Source: Rhodoferax sp.
GTDB lineage: Bacteria > Pseudomonadota > Gammaproteobacteria > Burkholderiales > Burkholderiaceae_C
Reading direction: 5' to 3'
Length of the DNA stretch: 13,281 nt
Assembly: GCA_020048255.1 (NCBI GenBank)
Contig: JAIFMR010000122.1
Span: 1 to 13,281 of the forward strand
Program-made: the position numbers and the translations under genes
Shown here: piece after piece, positions 7,368-13,281 of the stretch
Position numbering within the stretch: the first letter of the stretch is position 1
Layout: every line of letters starts with the position of its first letter
The notes under the pieces: model-generated
Told to the model about the DNA's origin: nothing
Database searches by the model: none
Seen by the model: only the letters and a program-made list of their open reading frames with translations

Positions 7368-7395
7368 TTGACCGATAGATATTGAAGCATAGACT
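7368..7395 (+). promoter_or_regulatory. Candidate sigma-70 promoter of katG
   Basis: TTGACC at 7368-7373 (5/6 to the -35 consensus) is followed by a 16-base spacer and TAGACT at 7390-7395 (4/6 to the -10 consensus). Transcription would start near 7402, giving a leader of roughly 30 bases before the ATG at 7434. A weak -10 box fits an activated promoter. Confidence 0.5.
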
Positions 7396-7433
7396 TCACT
7401 GGCGTTCAACCACAACCTTTCAAGGAGCAAAAC

Positions 7434-9632
<2,199 letters not shown>

Positions 9633-9675
9633 AGTATTCGTGCCCAAATGCATTGTTGACTGCTGCATAAAACCT

Positions 9676-9725
9676 AGTGCTCTGCGCATGTAGCGTAAGG
9701 GCTAGAGCCGCAAAAGCCTTGAACT
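9676..9725 (+). repeat. Second, diverged copy of the dispersed repeat between katG and hexR
   Basis: The stretch reads agtgctctgcgcatgtagcg, then taagggctagagccgc and aaaagccttgaa. It lines up end to end with the repeat inside tlyA: tagc-taag-gct, a purine/GCC block and a shared terminal cttgaa. Its 'taagggctagagcc' block is closer to the family form I remember than the tlyA copy is. It contains the palindrome GGCTAGAGCC (9700-9709), and CTTGAA-c-TTCAAG (9718-9730) runs into the hexR stop, so it might also serve the convergent 3' ends. No T-run follows, so I do not call it a terminator. Confidence 0.5.
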
Positions 9726-10574
9726 TCAAGCGTAGCGCTTGCTGCGCAGGTTGTTTTTCATGTCGCGCAGCAGGGGCTGCAGCTTGGCGCCACCAATACG
9801 CAAGGCCAGGCAGGTGGCCAAGATGTCGATGATCATCAGATGCATCAGGCGCGACACCATCGGGCTGTAGCGGTCATACCCTTCCGGGTGGTCGGCCGCC
9901 AAGTGGATGTGTCCGGCTGCGGCCAGGGGCGAGCCGCTGGCCGTGATCACAATGGTGGTTGCACCATTTTTGCGGGCAATGTCGCAGGAGTCCATCAAAT
10001 CGCGGGTGCGCCCCGAGTTGGAAATCACCACCACGCAGTCTCCCGGTACCAGCAGGGATGCGCTCATCACCTGCATGTGGCCGTCGCTGTAGGCCACGCC
10101 GTTGATGCCCAGCCTGAAGAATTTGTGCTGCGCATCTTGCGCCACCACGCCGGAGTTGCCCACACCGAAAAACTCGATGCGCCGACCGGCTTTGTAGGCC
10201 GCCACCAAGGCATCGACCGCCTTGTCAAAGGCGCTGGCTGACGCGTCATTGCGGTATTTCAGAAAAGCCGCCACCGTGTTGTCAATGACTTTGACCATGA
10301 TGTCGCTGGTCTTGTCGTCCACATCCACACTGCGGTGAATGAAGGGCACGCCCTCGCTGACGCTCCCTGCCAGCTTGAGCTTGAAGTCGCTCAGGCCGTC
10401 GTACCCGACGCTGCGGCAAAAGCGCACCACCGTGGGCTTGCTCACATGGGCACGGTCGGCCAGTTCACTGACCGGCATCAATGCAAAACTGCGCGGGTCA
10501 CTCAACACCAGCCGGCCCACGCGTTGTTCGGCCGGGGCCAAGGAGGGCAAGGAGGCTTTGATTCGGTCAAGCAT
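9726..10574 (-). CDS. hexR: RpiR-family transcriptional regulator, HexR-like
   Basis: The 282-aa protein has an N-terminal RpiR helix-turn-helix (about 1-75): LAPAEQRVGRLVL, then VSELADRAHVSKPTVVRFCR as the recognition region (35-54) and VGYDGLSDFKLKLA. The C-terminal SIS sugar-phosphate domain (about 120-265) contains FFGVGNSG (135-142) and VISNSGRTRDLMDSC (183-197), the expected phosphosugar loops. HexR represses genes of glucose catabolism and is usually released by 2-keto-3-deoxy-6-phosphogluconate. Placement immediately after zwf (24 bases) and a HexR-like palindrome before zwf support this name over other RpiR members. It is probably co-transcribed with zwf and so autoregulated. The start ATG 10572-10574 gives MLDRIKASLPSL, the usual HexR beginning. 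All expected motifs are intact. Confidence 0.92.
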   Translation of the reverse strand: MLDRIKASLPSLAPAEQRVGRLVLSDPRSFALMPVSELADRAHVSKPTVVRFCRSVGYDGLSDFKLKLAGSVSEGVPFIHRSVDVDDKTSDIMVKVIDNTVAAFLKYRNDASASAFDKAVDALVAAYKAGRRIEFFGVGNSGVVAQDAQHKFFRLGINGVAYSDGHMQVMSASLLVPGDCVVVISNSGRTRDLMDSCDIARKNGATTIVITASGSPLAAAGHIHLAADHPEGYDRYSPMVSRLMHLMIIDILATCLALRIGGAKLQPLLRDMKNNLRSKRYA

Positions 10575-10598
10575 AGCGACGTACCCTGGGTTGCTGTT

Positions 10599-12015
10599 TC
10601 AACATTCCTCGCTCCAGCAAAAACCGTCGCGCGCAATCATGGCGCTGGTGGCGCTGGGACCCCAGGTGCCTGCAGCGTAGGGGCGTGGCCCCTGGGTGTC
10701 CGTCTGCCAGTGCGTCAAGATGGGTTCCACCCAGCGCCAGGCCTCTTCTTGCTCATCGCTGCGCACAAACAGGTTGAGTCGGCCCTCGATCACATCCAGC
10801 AGCAAACGCTCGTAAGCGCCCACTCGCTCGGCGCCAAAACGTTTGTCAAAGTCCAGGTCCAGTTGCACAGGCGCCAGGTTGTTGGAGTTCTGCCGTTTGT
10901 CTTGTGCTTGGGCCAGCAGGTGCAGTTCCAGCCCGTCTTTGGGCTGCAGGTTGATCACCAGCCGGTTGGCCAGCCCCATCTGCCACAATACGCGCGTCGC
11001 GCCCAGCCAACCGTTTGCCAGTACGAATGTAAAACGGCACGCCGGCCCAGCGCCAGTTGGAGATTTCGGTACGCAGCGCCACAAAGGTTTCGGTGCTGCT
11101 GTTGGGGTTGACACCCAGCTCTTCACGATAACCGGGCACCGGTGTGCCGGCGATGTTGCCCGCGGTGTATTGCCCACGCACCACATCTTGCGTCAATGAC
11201 TCGGTGGTCCAGGGCTTGAGTGAGCGCAGCACCTTGAGCTTTTCATCGCGAATGGCGTCGGCGTGGGAGTTGATGGGCGGCTCCATGCCAATGGCGCACA
11301 GCAGTTGCAGCGCGTGGTTTTGGACCATGTCGCGCAGCGTGCCGGTGGTCTCAAAAAACGCACCGCGCTTTTCCACACCCAGTTCTTCTGCCATGGTGAT
11401 CTGGATGTTGGCAATGTGTTCACGCCGCCACAGCGGTTCAAACAGCGCGTTGCCAAAGCGCAGGGCAAACAGGTTTTGCACCGATGGTTTGCCCAGGTAA
11501 TGGTCAATGCGATAAATCTGGCGTTCGGTAAACACCTGCCCGACCGTGTGATTGATGGCGCGGTTACTGGCCAGGTCATGCCCCAGTGGTTTCTCTAGCA
11601 CAACGCGGGTGTGCGGGGTGTTCAGCCCGGCGGCGGCCAATTGTTCGGCAATGGTGGCAAACAAACTGGGCGCCGTGGCCAGGTACATCACCACCGTGTC
11701 GGCCTGGCGATGCGCCAGTTTGTCGCGCAAGTAGGCGTAGTGCTCGGGCTTGGATAGGTCCATGCTGACAAATTCAAGCAGTGCCGAGAATCGCGCAAAC
11801 TCCTCGCTGCTGGGGCGTTTGGCCAGGTCGACATGATCGAACCGCGATTGAATCTGTGCACGGTAGCGCTCGTCGCTCAGGTCATCACGGCCTACACCGA
11901 TGATGCGCGCGCCGGTAGGCAGCGTGCCGTGTTTGAAGGCCTGAAACAAAGCAGGCATCAGCTTGCGCCAACAAAGGTCGCCCGTGCCGCCAAAAAGTAC
12001 AAGGTCAAAGCTCAT
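10599..12015 (-). pseudogene. zwf: Glucose-6-phosphate dehydrogenase, interrupted by a deletion/frameshift
   Basis: From ATG 12013-12015 the frame encodes normal G6PDH for 344 residues: nucleotide loop FGGTGDL (8-14), EKPLGHD (141-147), RIDHYLGK (169-176), MVQNHALQ with the likely catalytic H234, IRDEKLKVL and GVPFYIRTGKRLAGRDARIV (325-344). At about 10984 the frame is lost: the ATG frame runs 45 further unrelated residues to a stop at 10846. The adjacent minus-strand frame then gives the proper C-terminus: NRLVINLQPKDGLELHLL, AYERLLLDVIEG, EEAWRWVEPI, PYAAGTWGPSA, ending at 10599. In E. coli Zwf about 16 residues separate the equivalents of RIV and NRLVI; here there are five. The locus spans 1417 nt, not a multiple of three. 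The enzyme oxidises G6P to 6-phosphogluconolactone. It may be a true lesion or an assembly error. Confidence 0.85.
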
Positions 12016-12063
12016 GGTGAATAGGGTTGTGTTTTGAAGGGATCAATGAAACATGCTTGTTAA

Positions 12064-12078
12064 TGTAACTTAATTACA
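12064..12078. promoter_or_regulatory. HexR-type operator in the zwf / binding-protein divergent region
   Basis: TGTAACTTAATTACA is a 15-base near-palindrome with perfect outer arms TGTAA and TTACA. It closely fits the HexR consensus I remember from proteobacteria (TGTAAT-N3-ATTACA-like). It lies 49 bases upstream of the zwf ATG and 142 bases upstream of the binding-protein ATG. A repressor bound here could control both directions, including hexR itself. The motif is seen directly; binding is inferred from the adjacent hexR. Confidence 0.75.
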
Positions 12079-12219
12079 TAAAACATGTGGGGGTTTGGTA
12101 ACCACTTGGATTGATCCACGGCAAACATGTCGTTTTCCCCAGCAGTCAAGTCAAATAAATGACGTTAAAGTGAAAAAACGATGAAAACGCCCGGAATCCC
12201 CTGGGCAAAAGGAGATGTG

Positions 12220-13230
12220 ATGAAGAAATTGTTTGTTGTGTCGGTTCTGGCCGCGGCCAGTGGGTTTGTTCAAGCCCAAACAGTGAATGTGATTTGTTCG
12301 GTGCAAGCCGAGTGGTGCAACATGATTGGCACGGTGTATGCCCGTACCACGGGGACCAAAATCAATATTTCCATGAAGGGTTCCGGCGAAGCGTTAGCCC
12401 AGTTGATTGCCGAAAAAGACAACCCCAAGACCGACATCTGGTTTGGGGGCACCGGAGACCCGCACCTTCAGGCGGCTGAATCGGGCCTGTCGTTGGAGTA
12501 CAAATCATCCGCTTTGCCGCAACTGCAGGCTTGGGCGCAGCAGCAAGCCCAGCAGTCAGGCTACAAGACCGTGGGCATTTACTCAGGCCCCTTGGGTTTT
12601 GGCTACAACACCGAGTTGCTGGCCAAGAAGAAGCTGCCTGTTCCCAAAACCTGGAATGACTTGCTGAACCCGGCCCTGAAAGGTGAAATCCAGGTGGCCA
12701 ACCCCGCCTCCAGCGGCACGGCCTACACCATGGTGGCCACGCTGGTGCAGATGATGGGCGAAGACAAGGCTTTTGAGTACATGAAAAAGCTGCACAAGAA
12801 CATCAGCCAATACACCCGCAGTGGCACTGGCCCCATCAAGGCAGCAGCGCGTGGTGAAACCACTGTGTCCATCAGCTTTGTGCACGATGCACCGGGCGAA
12901 AAACTGAACGGTTTCCCGGTCGAGGCCATCACACCCACAGATGGTACCGGTGCCGAAATTGGCTCCATGAGCATCATCAAGGGCGCCCGAAATCTGGAGG
13001 CCGCCAAAAAGTTTTACGAATGGGCCTTGACCCCATCGGCCCAAGAAATGGCGGCCGCTGCCAAGCAGTTTCAGGTGCCTTCCAACAAGGCTGCCAAGGT
13101 GGACAAAAACGTGCCTGACTTCAAGAAAATCAAGTTCATCAACTACGACTATGCCAAGTACGGTGCATCGGCCGAGCGCAAGCGTCTGATCGCCAAATGG
13201 GAAAAAGAAGTGAATTCCCTGCCGCGTTGA
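12220..13230 (+). CDS. ABC transporter periplasmic substrate-binding protein (AfuA/FbpA-like fold)
   Basis: The 336-aa protein has a signal peptide (MKKLFVVSVLAAASGFVQA, cleavage probably near residue 19). I chose ATG 12220 over an in-frame ATG at 12181 because AAAGGAG at 12207-12213 is well placed and the signal peptide then starts with MKK. The mature protein has the type II binding-protein layout: KGSGEALAQLIAEKDNPKTD (53-72), WFGGTGDPHLQAAESGL (74-90), GPLGFGYNTELL, PKTWNDLLNP (142-151), NPASSGTAYT and VHDAPGEKLNGFP (221-233). This is the family usually annotated as ferric-iron binding. The adjacent Tyr-Tyr iron ligands of FbpA are absent, and instead there are H222-D223 and E246, which recall the sugar-phosphate site of AfuA. 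With zwf/hexR alongside, a sugar-phosphate ligand is plausible but unproven. C26 and C33 could form a disulfide. A likely permease follows. Confidence 0.9.
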   Translation: MKKLFVVSVLAAASGFVQAQTVNVICSVQAEWCNMIGTVYARTTGTKINISMKGSGEALAQLIAEKDNPKTDIWFGGTGDPHLQAAESGLSLEYKSSALPQLQAWAQQQAQQSGYKTVGIYSGPLGFGYNTELLAKKKLPVPKTWNDLLNPALKGEIQVANPASSGTAYTMVATLVQMMGEDKAFEYMKKLHKNISQYTRSGTGPIKAAARGETTVSISFVHDAPGEKLNGFPVEAITPTDGTGAEIGSMSIIKGARNLEAAKKFYEWALTPSAQEMAAAAKQFQVPSNKAAKVDKNVPDFKKIKFINYDYAKYGASAERKRLIAKWEKEVNSLPR

Positions 13231-13234
13231 TGAG

Positions 13235-13281
13235 GTGAACACTAACCCCAACCAGGCCGTCCGCCTGTGGATCATCACCGG
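13235..13281 (+). CDS. Probable ABC transporter permease, first codons only (cut by window end)
   Basis: A GTG at 13235-13237, 4 bases after the binding-protein stop, opens a frame reading VNTNPNQAVRLWIIT (GTG read as Met at initiation) to the window edge. A short hydrophilic start leading into LWIIT is what an inner-membrane permease would show, and this is where a permease is expected after a binding protein. The ATG at 13230 meets a stop after two codons and is not usable. Only about 15 residues are visible, so the product is inferred mainly from position. Confidence 0.45.
   Translation, partial: MNTNPNQAVRLWIIT

Noticed and set aside
10599..11186. A separate 195-codon gene starting MWCVGN
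   Set aside because: Its first ~65 codons are out-of-frame zwf sequence and the rest is the zwf C-terminus. It is the displaced half of zwf, not a gene of its own.
12220..13230. Naming the binding protein as a ferric-iron binding protein (fbpA/afuA)
   Set aside because: The adjacent tyrosines expected of FbpA are not present, and the neighbours concern hexose metabolism. No symbol was given because the ligand is unknown.
12583..13278. Minus-strand open frame of 231 codons
   Set aside because: It is antisense to the binding-protein gene, which has a clear signal peptide and family motifs.

Overview
The window reads as chromosomal DNA from a betaproteobacterium of the family Comamonadaceae, probably Rhodoferax or a close relative. 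I base this on moderately high G+C, the gene order ahcY-tlyA-metF, a HexR/Zwf module, and copies of a short dispersed repeat (the 'gctgcttacg...ataagcgct' type) that I recall as common in this family. This placement is inference from content; no database was searched. There is no tRNA, rRNA, CRISPR array, transposase or phage gene, and no gene-free stretch longer than 300 bases.

Left part, plus strand (1-2043): the end of ahcY, then tlyA (an RNA 2'-O-methyltransferase), then metF. AhcY removes S-adenosylhomocysteine, the by-product of methylation. MetF makes the methyl donor that regenerates methionine. TlyA is a SAM user placed between them. tlyA carries a non-family insert whose first part is a translated copy of the dispersed repeat.

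Middle-left, minus strand (2143-7197): two likely transcription units. Reading from the right, an NDP-sugar pyrophosphorylase with a left-handed beta-helix tail is followed by a bifunctional GDP-mannose pyrophosphorylase/phosphomannose isomerase, pointing to surface polysaccharide supply. After a 256-base gap comes a secreted Cache-like sensor-domain protein, followed 44 bases later by a four-helix-bundle methyl-accepting chemotaxis protein.

Middle (7198-9632): a divergent intergenic region with a plausible OxyR-type site and promoter, then katG (catalase-peroxidase). Convergent with it is hexR, and the 93 bases between them hold a second diverged copy of the repeat.

Right part (9726-13281): on the minus strand zwf then hexR; on the plus strand a periplasmic ABC-transporter binding protein and the first codons of a likely permease. 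The divergent region contains a near-perfect HexR-type palindrome (12064-12078). The binding protein lacks an adjacent tyrosine pair of the iron-binding type and has a His-Asp pair plus a downstream Glu. Together with its HexR/zwf neighbours this suggests uptake of a sugar or sugar phosphate rather than iron. As written, zwf is broken by an internal deletion/frameshift near 10984, so it is either a pseudogene or a sequence error.
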